DNA from: Betaproteobacteria bacterium
GTDB lineage: Bacteria; Pseudomonadota; Gammaproteobacteria; Burkholderiales; Rhodocyclaceae
Length of the DNA stretch: 64,000 nucleotides
Assembly (NCBI GenBank): GCA_016705475.1
Contig: JADIYD010000008.1
Coordinates: 124,001-188,000 of the forward strand
Reading direction: 5' to 3'
Shown: positions 8,255 through 18,539 of the stretch, one piece after another
How the letters are laid out: the number at the start of each line of letters is the position of its first letter
How positions within the stretch are numbered: position 1 is the first letter of the stretch
Position numbers and translations under genes: made by a program
Notes under the pieces: model-generated
The model's database searches: none
The model's input: the letters and a program-made list of their open reading frames with translations, nothing else
Told to the model about the DNA's origin: nothing

Positions 8255-8601
8255 GCGACTGTATTTTCTGCAAGATCGTTGACGGCAAGATTCCGGCCAA
8301 GAAGGTCTATGAAGATGAGGATATCCTCGCCTTCAACGACATCAGTCCGGCGCGTCCGGTGCATGTGCTGGTAATTCCGAAAAAGCACATCACCTCGCTG
8401 GCGACTGCGGATGCGGAAGATACGCTGGTGCTGGGCCGGATTCTGGCCAAGGCGAACGAAATTGCGGTATCGCAGGGTAGCCCGGATGGTTTTCGGGTGA
8501 TCATCAATACAGGACGTGTGGGGCAGCAGGAAGTGCCGCACCTTCACGCGCACATTGTGGGCGGACCGGACCCGGTCGGCCCCATGCTCAAACGCATTTA
8601 G
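8251..8601 (+). CDS. HIT-family nucleotide-binding hydrolase
   Basis: 116 residues with the N-terminal CIFCKIVDGKIPAKKVYEDE block and the histidine triad in VPHLHAHIVGG near the C terminus. The HinT-like branch hydrolyses AMP-lysine-type adenosine phosphoramidates; the physiological substrate is not settled. It sits between hisE and tatA, with a GTGA overlap upstream and a ribosome-binding AGGAGAC for tatA just downstream. The linkage his-HIT-tat is common in betaproteobacteria. Confidence 0.9.
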   Translation: MSDCIFCKIVDGKIPAKKVYEDEDILAFNDISPARPVHVLVIPKKHITSLATADAEDTLVLGRILAKANEIAVSQGSPDGFRVIINTGRVGQQEVPHLHAHIVGGPDPVGPMLKRI

Positions 8602-8611
8602 GAGACAAATC

Positions 8612-8845
8612 ATGGGCAGTTTTTCCATTTGGCACTGGCTGATCGTTCTGGTCATCGTCATGCTTATCTTCGGCACCAAGAAGTTGCGTAACGTCGGCCA
8701 GGATCTCGGTGGCGCCGTCAAGGGCTTCAAGGACGGCATGAAGGACGCGACGGGCGGTGAAAAGCCGGCCGATGCCGCGCAGCCGACCCAGCAGGTGGGC
8801 GGCCAGACCATCGACGTTGAAGTCAAGGAAAAGACCAAGTCCTGA
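8612..8845 (+). CDS. tatA: Sec-independent protein translocase TatA
   Basis: Pore-forming subunit of the twin-arginine pathway that exports folded proteins. 77 residues from ATG 8612, preceded by AGGAGAC. One N-terminal membrane helix (IWHWLIVLVIVMLIFGTKKL), the FGTKKLRNVGQDLG hinge and amphipathic helix, then a polar tail. The tat genes close the long plus-strand unit; their substrates are not in this window. Confidence 0.95.
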   Translation: MGSFSIWHWLIVLVIVMLIFGTKKLRNVGQDLGGAVKGFKDGMKDATGGEKPADAAQPTQQVGGQTIDVEVKEKTKS

Positions 8846-8889
8846 TCTTTCGGACGGGGTATCCCGTTCCTTGATACGACTTTCAAATC

Positions 8890-9255
8890 ATGTTTGATAT
8901 CGGCTTTTCCGAATTGATGGTGATCGGCATCGTGGCGCTGATCGTCATCGGCCCCGAGCGCCTGCCCAAGGTGGCGCGTACGCTCGGGCATCTGCTCGGC
9001 CGCGCGCAACGCTACGTCAACGATGTGAAGTCGGATATCAGCCGCGAAGTGCAGCTCGACGAATTGAAGAAGCTGCAATCACAGGTCAGCGAATCGGCAC
9101 GTGAGTTGGAGAGTTCCGTGCGTCAGGAATACGAGACAGCCCGCAGCACGATTGAGGCACCCGCCAAGGAAGCTGCTGCCGAGTTGAAGTCGACCGCAGC
9201 ATCGCTGACGGAAACCCTGCCGGTCGCCGAAACCATGGGCAAGCCGGCAGCATGA
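8890..9255 (+). CDS. tatB: Sec-independent protein translocase TatB
   Basis: TatB pairs with TatC to form the twin-arginine signal receptor. 121 residues: the N terminus MFDIGFSELMVIGIVALIVIG is a membrane helix ending in the TatB signature GPERLPKVARTLG, followed by an amphipathic helix and a long charged, alanine-rich tail. The stop overlaps the tatC start (ATGA). Confidence 0.95.
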   Translation: MFDIGFSELMVIGIVALIVIGPERLPKVARTLGHLLGRAQRYVNDVKSDISREVQLDELKKLQSQVSESARELESSVRQEYETARSTIEAPAKEAAAELKSTAASLTETLPVAETMGKPAA

Positions 9256-10070
9256 GCGAACCCCAGGAAGACTCCTTCATCTCCCATCTGATTGAGCTGC
9301 GCGACCGACTGTTGCACAGCCTGATCGCCATTGCCGTCGTGATGGGCGCTCTCTGCATCTATCCCGGCCCCGGCGAGATTTACGACATTCTCGCTGCGCC
9401 GCTGACCCAGGCCTTGCCGGAAGGCACCAAGATGGTTGCCATCGGCGTCATTACGCCGTTCATGGTGCCGCTCAAGGTGACGGCCATGGTCGCCTTCGTG
9501 CTCGCCCTGCCGTTCATCCTGTATCAGGTCTGGTCGTTCGTCGCGCCCGGGCTTTACGCGCATGAAAAGCGCCTGGGTATTCCGCTGATCGTTTCCAGTA
9601 CCCTGTTGTTCATGTCCGGCATGGCCTTCTGCTATTTCTTCGTGTTCGGGCAGGTGTTCAGTTTCATCAATAGTTTTGCGCCGAAGAGCATTACGCCGGC
9701 GCCAGACATCGAGGCCTACCTTTCATTCGTGATGACCATGTTCCTGGCTTTCGGCCTGTCTTTCGAGGTGCCGGTGGCGCTCGTCATGCTGGTCAAGCTG
9801 AACGTCGTGACCGTCGAGAAGCTCAAGGAGTGGCGCTCGTATTTCATTGTCGGTGCCTTTGTTGTTGCCGCCGTGGTGACGCCGCCCGATGTCGTTTCCC
9901 AGTTGGCGCTGGCTATCCCGATGTGCCTGCTGTACGAGTTGGGTATCCTGGCTTCGCGCCTGGTGTCGCGTCCGGCGCCGGTAGAAACGGCTCCTGCGGT
10001 CGACCCGGAAAATGACGCGAAAATGGAATCCGAGATGGATCAGGCGGAAGAGCAGTTCCGCAAGCTGTAA
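9252..10070 (+). CDS. tatC: Sec-independent protein translocase TatC
   Basis: Core receptor for twin-arginine signal peptides. 272 residues with six predicted membrane helices; the conserved early motif SFISHLIELRDRLLHSL and the FxxPGLYAHEKR segment (about residues 97-106) are present. The C terminus carries an acidic tail (ENDAKMESEMDQAEEQ) longer than that of E. coli. It is the last gene of the unit and ends 9 bases before the convergent amidotransferase gene. Confidence 0.95.
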   Translation: MSEPQEDSFISHLIELRDRLLHSLIAIAVVMGALCIYPGPGEIYDILAAPLTQALPEGTKMVAIGVITPFMVPLKVTAMVAFVLALPFILYQVWSFVAPGLYAHEKRLGIPLIVSSTLLFMSGMAFCYFFVFGQVFSFINSFAPKSITPAPDIEAYLSFVMTMFLAFGLSFEVPVALVMLVKLNVVTVEKLKEWRSYFIVGAFVVAAVVTPPDVVSQLALAIPMCLLYELGILASRLVSRPAPVETAPAVDPENDAKMESEMDQAEEQFRKL

Positions 10071-10079
10071 AACAGCCAG

Positions 10080-10883
10080 TCAGGGTTTTTTTACAGGCCC
10101 CGGCCGCGTCGGCAAGGTCTTGACCGGCGCACCCTCTTCGAACCACCAGAGCGTTCCCGGCGGCATATCGGTCCATGCTTCGTTGTCGGTCAGCGGTAGT
10201 GTTGCAATGACGGCGACCCGATCATCCGGCGACGTGACGTCGCTGAAGTCGACCGTGATGTCCTGATCCATGAGATGCGCCTGGGTAAACGGCGCCTTGC
10301 GCACGATGTGACTCAATTTGGTCGAGGCGTGGGCGAACAGGCAGTCGCCATTCGAGAGCAGGAAGTTGAATTCGCCATGAAGCGAAATTTTCAGCGTCAG
10401 TTCATGAACGGCATCGAACAGCGCACTGCGCTCCGGCACATGGTTTCCGAAGCGACTGCGTAACTCTTGCAGCAACCAGCAGAAGGCGCGCTCGCTGTCG
10501 GTCAGGCCGACCGGCACGAAACTGCCATCGAGTTGCGGCATGAAATCGAAGAGGTTGCCGTTGTGGGCGAAAATCCAGTAACGGCCCCACAGTTCGCGCA
10601 TGAAGGGATGGGTGTTTTCCAGCCCGATGGCTCCCTGCGTCGCCTTGCGGATATGGGCGATGACGTTCTTCGAACGAATAGGATAGTGGCGGACCAGTTC
10701 GGCCACCGGCGAGGTGCTGGACGGTTGCGGGTCGAGGAAGAGGCGGGTGCCTTTGCCTTCAAAAAAGGCGATGCCCCAGCCGTCCGAGTGGACATCCGTG
10801 GCGCCACCCCGGGCCTGGAATCCGCTGAACGAGAAACAGATGTCGGTCGGCACGTTGCAGTTCATGCCGAGGAGCTGGCACAT
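10080..10883 (-). CDS. Class II glutamine amidotransferase (YafJ type)
   Basis: 267 residues beginning MCQLLGMN, so that the N-terminal Cys2 is free for catalysis after Met removal as in Ntn amidotransferases. HSDGWGIAFF, IAHIRKATQG and WIFAHNGNLFDF are the glutaminase-domain motifs. There is no second synthase domain, so the acceptor of the ammonia is unknown; the ergothioneine enzyme EgtC is a relative, but no egt genes are nearby. It is separated from the protease gene upstream by only 3 bases, so the two are probably one transcript. Confidence 0.85.
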   Translation of the reverse strand: MCQLLGMNCNVPTDICFSFSGFQARGGATDVHSDGWGIAFFEGKGTRLFLDPQPSSTSPVAELVRHYPIRSKNVIAHIRKATQGAIGLENTHPFMRELWGRYWIFAHNGNLFDFMPQLDGSFVPVGLTDSERAFCWLLQELRSRFGNHVPERSALFDAVHELTLKISLHGEFNFLLSNGDCLFAHASTKLSHIVRKAPFTQAHLMDQDITVDFSDVTSPDDRVAVIATLPLTDNEAWTDMPPGTLWWFEEGAPVKTLPTRPGPVKKP

Positions 10884-10886
10884 GGC

Positions 10887-12041
10887 TTACTCTTTTTCGG
10901 CGCGCATGGCCGGACGTTTGCCGATCTTCACCTGGACCTCGACGATGGTCTTGTCGCGGCGCAGTCGGAAGGCGGAGCGCTCTTCCGGCGTCAGTGCGGC
11001 AATCAGGTCGAGCATGACCTGCGGATCCTTGACCGCCTTGCCGCCGACTGAGAGCAGAACATCGCCCGGACGGATGCCGGCCGTGTCAGCCGGGCTGCCG
11101 CGCACAACGCCGGCAATCAGTGCGCCATCCTTGTCCGGCAGGCCGAAAGACTCAGCCAGTTCGGGTGTGATTTCCTGCGCTTCGACACCAATCCAGCCGC
11201 GTGTCACGGCGCCGGTCCGGATAATCTGTTCCATGATGCTGCGCGCGCTGGAGACCGGGATGGCGAAGCCGATACCGAGCGAGCCGCCGGAACGCGAATA
11301 GATGGCCGAGTTGACCCCGATCAGGTTGCCGTTGACATCAATCAGCGCGCCGCCGGAGTTGCCGGGATTGATCGCCGCATCAGTCTGAATGAAATTCTCG
11401 AAGGTGTTGATGCCGAGATGCGAGCGACCGAGGGCCGAAACGATGCCCATGGTGACCGTCTGGCCGACACCGAAAGGATTGCCGATGGCGAGCACGACAT
11501 CACCGACACGCAGGCTGTCCATCTGGCCGAAGGTGATGGCGGGCAGCTTTTCGGCCTTGATCTGCAGGATGGCGAGGTCGGACTCCGGGTCGCTGCCGAC
11601 GATCGTTGCCTTGTAGGTCTTGCTGTCGTTGAGCGAAACCTGAATGTCGTCCGCGCCGTCGATGACATGGAAATTGGTCAGGATGTAGCCGTTGGGGCTG
11701 ACGATGACGCCGGAGCCGAGACCGGAATTGCGTTGCGGTTGGCCCTCGGGACGCTCACCGAAAAAGTGGCGGAAAATCGGGTCATCGAACAGCGGGTGGC
11801 GTTGCTGCTTGATATCCTGCGTCGTGTAGATGTGCACCACCGACGGCAGCGCGGCGCGGGCTGCGTCGCGATACGAGCCGGTTGGTGCGACCTTGCCATC
11901 TTCACCGCCGGCAGGTGCTTCCTGCAGGGCAATGACCGCCTGCCGCGACGGCAGCCACTCTGGTTTCAGCGTGGTGACGACGAACAGAATGGCCAGCGCA
12001 ACAGTGACCGTTTGTGCAAAAATCAGCCACAACCTCTGCAT
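10887..12041 (-). CDS. Periplasmic serine endoprotease, DegS/AlgW type
   Basis: 384 residues: an N-terminal signal anchor (residues about 5-24), a trypsin-like domain with the triad His in LTNFHVIDGAD, Asp in DPESDLAIL and Ser in NPGNSGGALID, then one PDZ domain (about residues 265-375). A single PDZ plus membrane anchor fits DegS/AlgW, the site-1 protease of the sigma-E stress response; DegQ-like roles cannot be excluded. Its start codon overlaps in antisense the first in-frame ATG of the divergent NIF3 gene. Confidence 0.88.
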   Translation of the reverse strand: MQRLWLIFAQTVTVALAILFVVTTLKPEWLPSRQAVIALQEAPAGGEDGKVAPTGSYRDAARAALPSVVHIYTTQDIKQQRHPLFDDPIFRHFFGERPEGQPQRNSGLGSGVIVSPNGYILTNFHVIDGADDIQVSLNDSKTYKATIVGSDPESDLAILQIKAEKLPAITFGQMDSLRVGDVVLAIGNPFGVGQTVTMGIVSALGRSHLGINTFENFIQTDAAINPGNSGGALIDVNGNLIGVNSAIYSRSGGSLGIGFAIPVSSARSIMEQIIRTGAVTRGWIGVEAQEITPELAESFGLPDKDGALIAGVVRGSPADTAGIRPGDVLLSVGGKAVKDPQVMLDLIAALTPEERSAFRLRRDKTIVEVQVKIGKRPAMRAEKE

Positions 12042-12054
12042 GGAAAGTGTCTCG

Positions 12055-12801
12055 ATGAAGCGTGAAGAATTGGTGGAATATCTGGATGGGCTGTTGATGC
12101 CCGGAAAGTTCCGGGATTATTGCCCAAACGGCCTGCAAGTGGAAGGTCGTTCCGAGATCACGAGCATTGTCGCCGGTGTTACGGCCAGCCAGGCCCTGCT
12201 GGATGCTGCGGTCAACCGTCATGCCGATGCCATTCTTGTGCACCATGGGTACTTCTGGAAAGGCGAAGATGGTCGCGTCACCGGCATGCGGCGCAAGCGA
12301 CTGGCGACGCTACTCGCCAACGACATCAATTTGCTGGCCTATCACCTGCCGCTCGATGCGCATCCGGAGCTAGGCAACAACGCGCAGCTGGCGAGTTTGC
12401 TTGGCTGGTTGCCCGACGGGCGTTTTGGCGAACAGGATATCGCCTGGCTGGGGGCGGTCATCGAGCCCTGTGACTTGACTGCGCTGGCGGCAAAGATTGC
12501 GCTTGTCCTCGGGCGGACGCCGATGGTGATCGGTGATGGCGCCCGGACGATTCGGCGAATCGCCTGGTGTTCCGGCGGCGCCCAGGGGTATTTCGAGCAG
12601 GCGATCGCCCTGGGCGTTGATGCCTTTGTGTCCGGCGAGATATCCGAGCAGACCGTACATCTCGCCCGCGAGAGCGGGGTTGCCTATCTGGCGGCAGGAC
12701 ATCACGCCACCGAGCGCTACGGGGTGCAGGCGCTGGCTGCGCATCTGGCCGCACGCTTTGGCATCACTTGCGAATTCGTCGACCTGGATAATCCTGTCTA
12801 G
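12055..12801 (+). CDS. NIF3-family (YbgI-like) dinuclear metal protein
   Basis: 248 residues from ATG 12055 (MKREELVEYLDGLL), with GGAAAG-like bases 8 upstream; an upstream in-frame ATG at 12040 is possible but overlaps the divergent gene. Metal ligands are in LVHHGYFW (His-His) and AAGHHATERYGVQAL near the C terminus, plus Asp/Glu positions typical of the family. Proposed roles include GTP cyclohydrolase-type chemistry or a metal chaperone; none is established. DegS-like protease and NIF3 side by side is a recurrent betaproteobacterial arrangement. Confidence 0.88.
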   Translation: MKREELVEYLDGLLMPGKFRDYCPNGLQVEGRSEITSIVAGVTASQALLDAAVNRHADAILVHHGYFWKGEDGRVTGMRRKRLATLLANDINLLAYHLPLDAHPELGNNAQLASLLGWLPDGRFGEQDIAWLGAVIEPCDLTALAAKIALVLGRTPMVIGDGARTIRRIAWCSGGAQGYFEQAIALGVDAFVSGEISEQTVHLARESGVAYLAAGHHATERYGVQALAAHLAARFGITCEFVDLDNPV

Positions 12802-12842
12802 CTGCGCCGGTGCGGCGACGCTGAGCGGGGTCAGAGCCCGAA

Positions 12843-13895
12843 TCAGCCTGTTGCCGGACGACGCCGTTTGCCCGTTTTCTTGTTGCGCTGCGATGGGACG
12901 TCGATGCTGCGTGCCTTCTCCTGCCGGCGACTGACGAGGTGGGCGACGCCCGCTGACACACTGCCACCGAGAAGAAGGCCGAGCACCAGCTCGATCCAGC
13001 CATCGGCGTTCGACCTGGTTCTGACCGGAGCCTCCGGGCTGGCCGCCTGAACACTGGGCAGGATGCCGGGTGCCGCCTGCTGCGCCTGCAGATTTTGCAG
13101 TTGCTCGCGCATGGCGCGCGATTCAGCACCCAGTGTTGCTGCGGTGCTCAGTTTGTCGACTTCCTGGTTGAGCAGGTGAAGCGTCGTTTCCATCTTCAAC
13201 AAGCGTTCGCCAAGTTCGTTGACCGGGGTAAGCGGGTCTCCTGAACTGGGTGGTGGCAAAGCATCCAGGGCTGCCCCCAGGACAATTCTGTCCTTGCCGC
13301 TGGCCAGGTCGGCCAGCGTTTCGCGGGGGAGCGGTTTCTTGGGTCTCGCTGCGACGGCGCTCTCGGTGCGAGGCTGGCGTTGTTTTGCCACCGGCTGTGG
13401 TTGCGTGTCGCCATCGCCGGTCCTGCTTTCGCCATGCCGATCGTTGCGTGAGCCTCTGGGCGGAATCTCTCGCGGCATCGGGCTCACCACTGTCAGGGGT
13501 GGCTCGATGTCGTTGATTGACGGCGCGAGCGGCGGTGCCGGTAGCAGAACGTATTCGCGCTGTAAGTCCATGCCGCAGCCGACGCGCAGGTTGATGACGA
13601 CCACCGGTTCGTCGATGGTTTTGCTGCCGGTGATGATGAGGCGGTAATCCTGGCCGATGCGAATCAGCCGGGTGCGGGCGCTAGTGACCACCGGAAAGTC
13701 GGCGCCAGGAAGGGGGGCGAGGGTGAAACAGGCCGCATCGAGCGCCTCGCCGCCGGAAATGACCGGGATGTCAGCACGCAGGGCTTCGCCGATGCGTGAA
13801 TGAAGGCTGATTTCGCCGAGTCCGACGGCGCTGGCTACACCCGAAAATAGCGCCGCGCTCAGTAGTCCATGGCGTAGCAGTCGTGAAGCGATCAT
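12843..13895 (-). CDS. Small FimV-like membrane protein
   Basis: 350 residues. A signal peptide (1-23) is followed by GLGEISLHSRIGEALRADIPV, the signature of the FimV/HubP N-terminal domain. A proline- and arginine-rich linker (about 135-200), a predicted coiled coil (about 230-280, LLKMETTLHLLNQEVDKL), a membrane helix (about 300-320) and a very basic end (KKTGKRRRP) complete it. True FimV proteins are about 900 residues with a LysM and a TPR-like C-terminal domain; I see neither here. FimV organises polar type IV pili and chemotaxis, so a link with the pilins at 24.7 kb is possible but unproven. Confidence 0.65.
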   Translation of the reverse strand: MIASRLLRHGLLSAALFSGVASAVGLGEISLHSRIGEALRADIPVISGGEALDAACFTLAPLPGADFPVVTSARTRLIRIGQDYRLIITGSKTIDEPVVVINLRVGCGMDLQREYVLLPAPPLAPSINDIEPPLTVVSPMPREIPPRGSRNDRHGESRTGDGDTQPQPVAKQRQPRTESAVAARPKKPLPRETLADLASGKDRIVLGAALDALPPPSSGDPLTPVNELGERLLKMETTLHLLNQEVDKLSTAATLGAESRAMREQLQNLQAQQAAPGILPSVQAASPEAPVRTRSNADGWIELVLGLLLGGSVSAGVAHLVSRRQEKARSIDVPSQRNKKTGKRRRPATG

Positions 13896-14008
13896 CCAGT
13901 TTCTATGTCAATGGGTTTCCTGATGGCAAAACTTTAACACCGGGCTGGTCTCGGAAGGACGAAATGTTGCACACTTTGCGTCTTGACCATCGATTCCGGA
14001 GCTATCCG

Positions 14009-14710
14009 ATGAACCTCGTTTTTCAACCTCATCCCGTCGCCACCCTGCCCATTGCCGGGAGCGATCAGCGCTTTCCGGTCCGGCGGATTTTTTGCGTCGG
14101 CCGGAACTATGCCGACCATGCCCGCGAAATGGGGGCATTGGAGCAGGCGGAGGGGCGCGAGCCACCATTTTTCTTCAGCAAACCGGGTGATGCGATCGTT
14201 GGGGGCGACGGTGAAGTCAGTGTGACCTATCCGCCGCAGACAGCCAATCTTCATCATGAAGTGGAAATGGTCGTTGCCCTGGGCGCGGGCGGGGCAAATG
14301 TTGCGGTCGACGCGGCAAACAGCCTGATTTTCGGCTACGCCGTCGGCCTGGATCTGACGCGTCGCGACATGCAGGCGAAGGCCAAGGAAAAGGGCCATCC
14401 GTGGGACATGAGCAAGGGCTTCGATCAGTCTGCCGTATCCGGTGCAATTTGCCCGGTGGCGGTCTGCGGGCATCCCGTCAGCGGCCGAGTCAGCTTGACC
14501 GTGAATGGGCAGCTACGGCAGGACGGCGACCTGTCGGCCATGATGTGGAAGGTGCCCGAGATTATCGCCAACCTGTCCACGCTGGTTCGCCTGGAAGCGG
14601 GCGACCTGATCTACACGGGCACACCGGCCGGCGTTGGTCCGCTGGTGCGGGGCGATGTGCTGGTGGCGGCGGTGGAGGGCGTTGCTTCCTTGCGCGCCCG
14701 TATGGTTTGA
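14009..14710 (+). CDS. Fumarylacetoacetate hydrolase (FAH) family protein
   Basis: 233 residues from ATG 14009, with GGAG 7 bases upstream. FCVGRNYADHAREMG near the N terminus and HHEVEMVVALG, GYAVGLDLTRRDMQ and YTGTPAGVGPL further on are the family core, giving the Mg-binding acidic residues. Members act as fumarylpyruvate hydrolases, acylpyruvases or oxaloacetate decarboxylases; the isolated setting does not choose between them. Confidence 0.85.
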   Translation: MNLVFQPHPVATLPIAGSDQRFPVRRIFCVGRNYADHAREMGALEQAEGREPPFFFSKPGDAIVGGDGEVSVTYPPQTANLHHEVEMVVALGAGGANVAVDAANSLIFGYAVGLDLTRRDMQAKAKEKGHPWDMSKGFDQSAVSGAICPVAVCGHPVSGRVSLTVNGQLRQDGDLSAMMWKVPEIIANLSTLVRLEAGDLIYTGTPAGVGPLVRGDVLVAAVEGVASLRARMV

Positions 14711-14804
14711 GACGAAATTTCTCCGGATTGCGGGATTCGTGGTGAAAGTCACGGCCTGGTTCGAGATTGGCTTTTGTTGAGTCAATATGGCCGCCGCGGC
14801 CGGC

Positions 14805-14843
14805 TTGGATTTTGGCTATTTTTTCCGGTTGACCGCAGCAAGC
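14805..14843 (+). repeat. Dispersed motif copy, intergenic
   Basis: GGATTTTGGCTATTTTTT followed by CCGGTTGACCGCAGCAAG, in the 223-base gap between the FAH gene and the MATE gene. It is the cleanest intergenic copy and the nearest match to the copy in hisC. The rest of the gap shows no gene. Confidence 0.8.
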
Positions 14844-14933
14844 CAGTTTGGCCTGGGGCCAGGTTGTCTCATCGTTGCCATTCAGGCTTGCTGCGGGATA
14901 GTCGATAGCCGGCATGTGCGACAATCCGGCTCC

Positions 14934-16274
14934 ATGTTTCGCAGCGTCTCGCGTGGCCTGATCGGTCACGCATTCCCCATCCTTATTGCCCAGTTGTCCT
15001 CCATCGGCATGATGGTGGTCGATACCGCCGTGCTCGGCCATGTCAGCTCGATTGATCTCGCTGCCGTAGCGATTGGCGGCGGCATTCATGTGTCAATTGT
15101 CTTTGCGCTGGTCGGCATCGTGCAGGCGGTTTCGCCTGTCGTCGCCCACCTGCACGGCGCCGGGCGTGACGACGAGGTCGCGGGCGTTCTCCAGCAGGGT
15201 TTCTGGCTGGCCATGCTGCTCGCCGTGCCGGGTATCCTGTTTTTGACCCATCCCGGTGCCGTGCTCGGCATGGCGGACATGGATGCCGCCGTCGAAGCCA
15301 AGGTTCGCCAATATCTGGCCCTGCTGGCCTGGGGTTTGCCGGCATCCCTTTTTTATCGGACGTTCTACGCTTTTTGCAATGCGCTGGGCAAGCCACGGGT
15401 GCTCATGGGGATAGGGCTGCTCAGCCTGGCCTTGCATGCCTTGCTGGCCTGGGGATTCGCGCTGCAGGGGTGGCTCGGCGAGCCGCTCGGGGTGGTCGGG
15501 TGTGCGCTGTCCAATATCCTGATCGGCTGGCTGGCTTGTACCAGCGGGGCGGCTTATCTTGCCTTCGGGCCGCTCGGCCCGCGCTATCGCCCATTTTCGA
15601 ACTGGCAGTTGCCGAATTGGGCGGCCTGGCGGGAATTGTTGCGTATCGGCGTCCCCATGGGCCTCTCCAATCTGGTCGAGATCACCTCGTTCACGTTGAT
15701 CGCCCTGTTCGTCGCATCACTCGGGGCGACGGTGGTGGGCGGGCATCGGATCGTCGCCAACCTGTCGGCCCTTATTTACATGCTGCCACTGTCGCTCGGT
15801 ATCGCCACCATGTCGGCGATTGGTCAGGCGGTCGGCGCGCGCGACGGGTTACGGGCGAGAGTGACGATACGGGCCGGGCTGATTCTGGCAGGTGCCTCTT
15901 CAACCGCTATTGGTTTCCTGCTCTGGCTCGTCGCCGAACCCGTGGTTGCGGCCTACACCGATGATCCCGCCGTTCGCTCCGTCGCCATGGGCCTGATTAT
16001 CTACGTTGCCATCTATCAGTTCTTCGACGCGCTGCAGACGATCGCCGGCCACGCTCTGCGGGCCTACCGGGTTACGTTTGTGCCCATGCTGGTGCAGATT
16101 TTCTGCTTCTGGGGCGTCGGTTTGCTCGGCGGGGCATGGCTCTGTTACCGCTGGCCGACGCCGCTCGGCGTGGCCGGATTCTGGATGGCTGCTGCCGCCA
16201 GTCTGCTGCTCGCCGCAGCCATGCTGCTCCCCTTGCTGCGCAAGGTGATGCTGGCTACGGAATCGACCCCGTAA
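14934..16274 (+). CDS. MATE-family multidrug/Na+ antiporter (NorM-like)
   Basis: 446 residues with about 12 hydrophobic segments. The start is placed at ATG 14934 (MFRSVSRGLIGHAFPILIAQ), because this matches the usual MATE beginning; the frame is open further upstream but only through the dispersed-motif region. TAVLGHVSS in the first helices and the mirrored VGGHRIVANLSALIYMLPLSLG in the second half are typical. MATE proteins expel cationic drugs using Na+ or H+ gradients; substrate unknown. Confidence 0.88.
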   Translation: MFRSVSRGLIGHAFPILIAQLSSIGMMVVDTAVLGHVSSIDLAAVAIGGGIHVSIVFALVGIVQAVSPVVAHLHGAGRDDEVAGVLQQGFWLAMLLAVPGILFLTHPGAVLGMADMDAAVEAKVRQYLALLAWGLPASLFYRTFYAFCNALGKPRVLMGIGLLSLALHALLAWGFALQGWLGEPLGVVGCALSNILIGWLACTSGAAYLAFGPLGPRYRPFSNWQLPNWAAWRELLRIGVPMGLSNLVEITSFTLIALFVASLGATVVGGHRIVANLSALIYMLPLSLGIATMSAIGQAVGARDGLRARVTIRAGLILAGASSTAIGFLLWLVAEPVVAAYTDDPAVRSVAMGLIIYVAIYQFFDALQTIAGHALRAYRVTFVPMLVQIFCFWGVGLLGGAWLCYRWPTPLGVAGFWMAAAASLLLAAAMLLPLLRKVMLATESTP

Positions 16275-16410
16275 TTATGAATTTCACGCTGCAACGATTA
16301 TAGGCGAATGTGGTAACATTTTGAGTTCAAGCCGGTATAACCGGGTGGGGTCGGGGGATGTTTCGGCTACCGCTCATTGCTCGCAACTCAACTAAACGCA
16401 AGGAAAGCGC

Positions 16411-17571
<1,161 letters not shown>

Positions 17572-17582
17572 GGAGCTACTGA

Positions 17583-18476
17583 ATGTCCATTTTCATCAAT
17601 AAGAACTCCCGCATCATCACCCAGGGCATCACCGGCAAAACCGGTCAGTTCCACACGGAAAAGTGCCAGGAATACGCAAACGGCAAAGAGTGCTTCGTTG
17701 CCGGTGTGAACCCGAAGAAGGCTGGCGAGTCCATCTTCAATATTCCTATCTACGCCTCCGTCAAGGAAGCTGCTGCCGAAACCGGCGCGACCGTTTCCGT
17801 CATCTACGTGCCGCCCCCGGGTGCTGCCGCTGCGATCTGGGAAGCCGTTGAAGCCGACCTGGATCTGGCCATCTGTATCACCGAAGGCATTCCTGTTCGC
17901 GACATGCTGATCCTGCGCAACAAGATGAAGGCCAAGGAAGCTGCCGGCGGCAAGAAGACCCTGCTGCTTGGTCCGAACTGCCCTGGCCTGATCACCCCGG
18001 ACGAAGTGAAGATCGGCATCATGCCGGGTCACATTCACCGCAAGGGTCGCATCGGCGTCGTTTCCCGCTCCGGCACCCTGACCTACGAAGCCGTTGGCCA
18101 GCTGACCGAAATCGGTCTCGGCCAGTCGTCTGCCGTCGGTATCGGTGGTGACCCGATCAACGGTCTGAAGCACATCGACGTCATGAAGGCTTTCAACGAC
18201 GATCCGGATACCGACGCGGTCATCATGATCGGCGAAATCGGCGGTCCTGACGAAGCTGAAGCCGCCATGTGGTGCAAGGAAAACATGAAGAAGCCGATCG
18301 TTGGCTTCATCGCTGGTGTTACCGCCCCGGCCGGCAAGCGCATGGGTCACGCTGGTGCGTTGATCTCCGGCGGTGCCGACACGGCTGATGCCAAGCTGGA
18401 AATCATGGAAGCCTGTGGTTTCACCGTGACGCGTAACCCGTCCGAAATGGCCAAGCTGCTCAAGGGTCTGCTGTAA
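17583..18476 (+). CDS. sucD: Succinyl-CoA ligase, alpha subunit
   Basis: Carries the CoA-binding Rossmann domain (ITGKTGQFHTEKCQEYANGK) and the phosphohistidine loop, here in KKPIVGFIAGVTAPAGKRMGHAGALISGG (active His about residue 249). 297 residues, AAGGAGCT ribosome-binding site. Forms the alpha2beta2 or alpha-beta ligase with SucC directly upstream. A clean intrinsic terminator follows. Confidence 0.97.
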   Translation: MSIFINKNSRIITQGITGKTGQFHTEKCQEYANGKECFVAGVNPKKAGESIFNIPIYASVKEAAAETGATVSVIYVPPPGAAAAIWEAVEADLDLAICITEGIPVRDMLILRNKMKAKEAAGGKKTLLLGPNCPGLITPDEVKIGIMPGHIHRKGRIGVVSRSGTLTYEAVGQLTEIGLGQSSAVGIGGDPINGLKHIDVMKAFNDDPDTDAVIMIGEIGGPDEAEAAMWCKENMKKPIVGFIAGVTAPAGKRMGHAGALISGGADTADAKLEIMEACGFTVTRNPSEMAKLLKGLL

Positions 18477-18500
18477 AATTCGAGCCTAGCTCAACCAAAA

Positions 18501-18526
18501 AGGCGGGCCGCGTGTCCGCCTTTTTT
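18501..18526 (+). terminator. Intrinsic terminator after sucCD
   Basis: AGGCGG pairs with CCGCCT across a 9-base loop and runs into TTTTTT (18521-18526). The terC start is only 13 bases further, so terC must have its own or a read-through promoter. Confidence 0.8.
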
Positions 18527-18539
18527 ACGCCTGGTTTTT

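Noticed and set aside
12205..12219. Exact core TGCTGCGGTCAACCG in the NIF3 gene as a motif copy
   Set aside because: Only the 15-base core matches (minus strand); no left half, and the residues are normal for NIF3.
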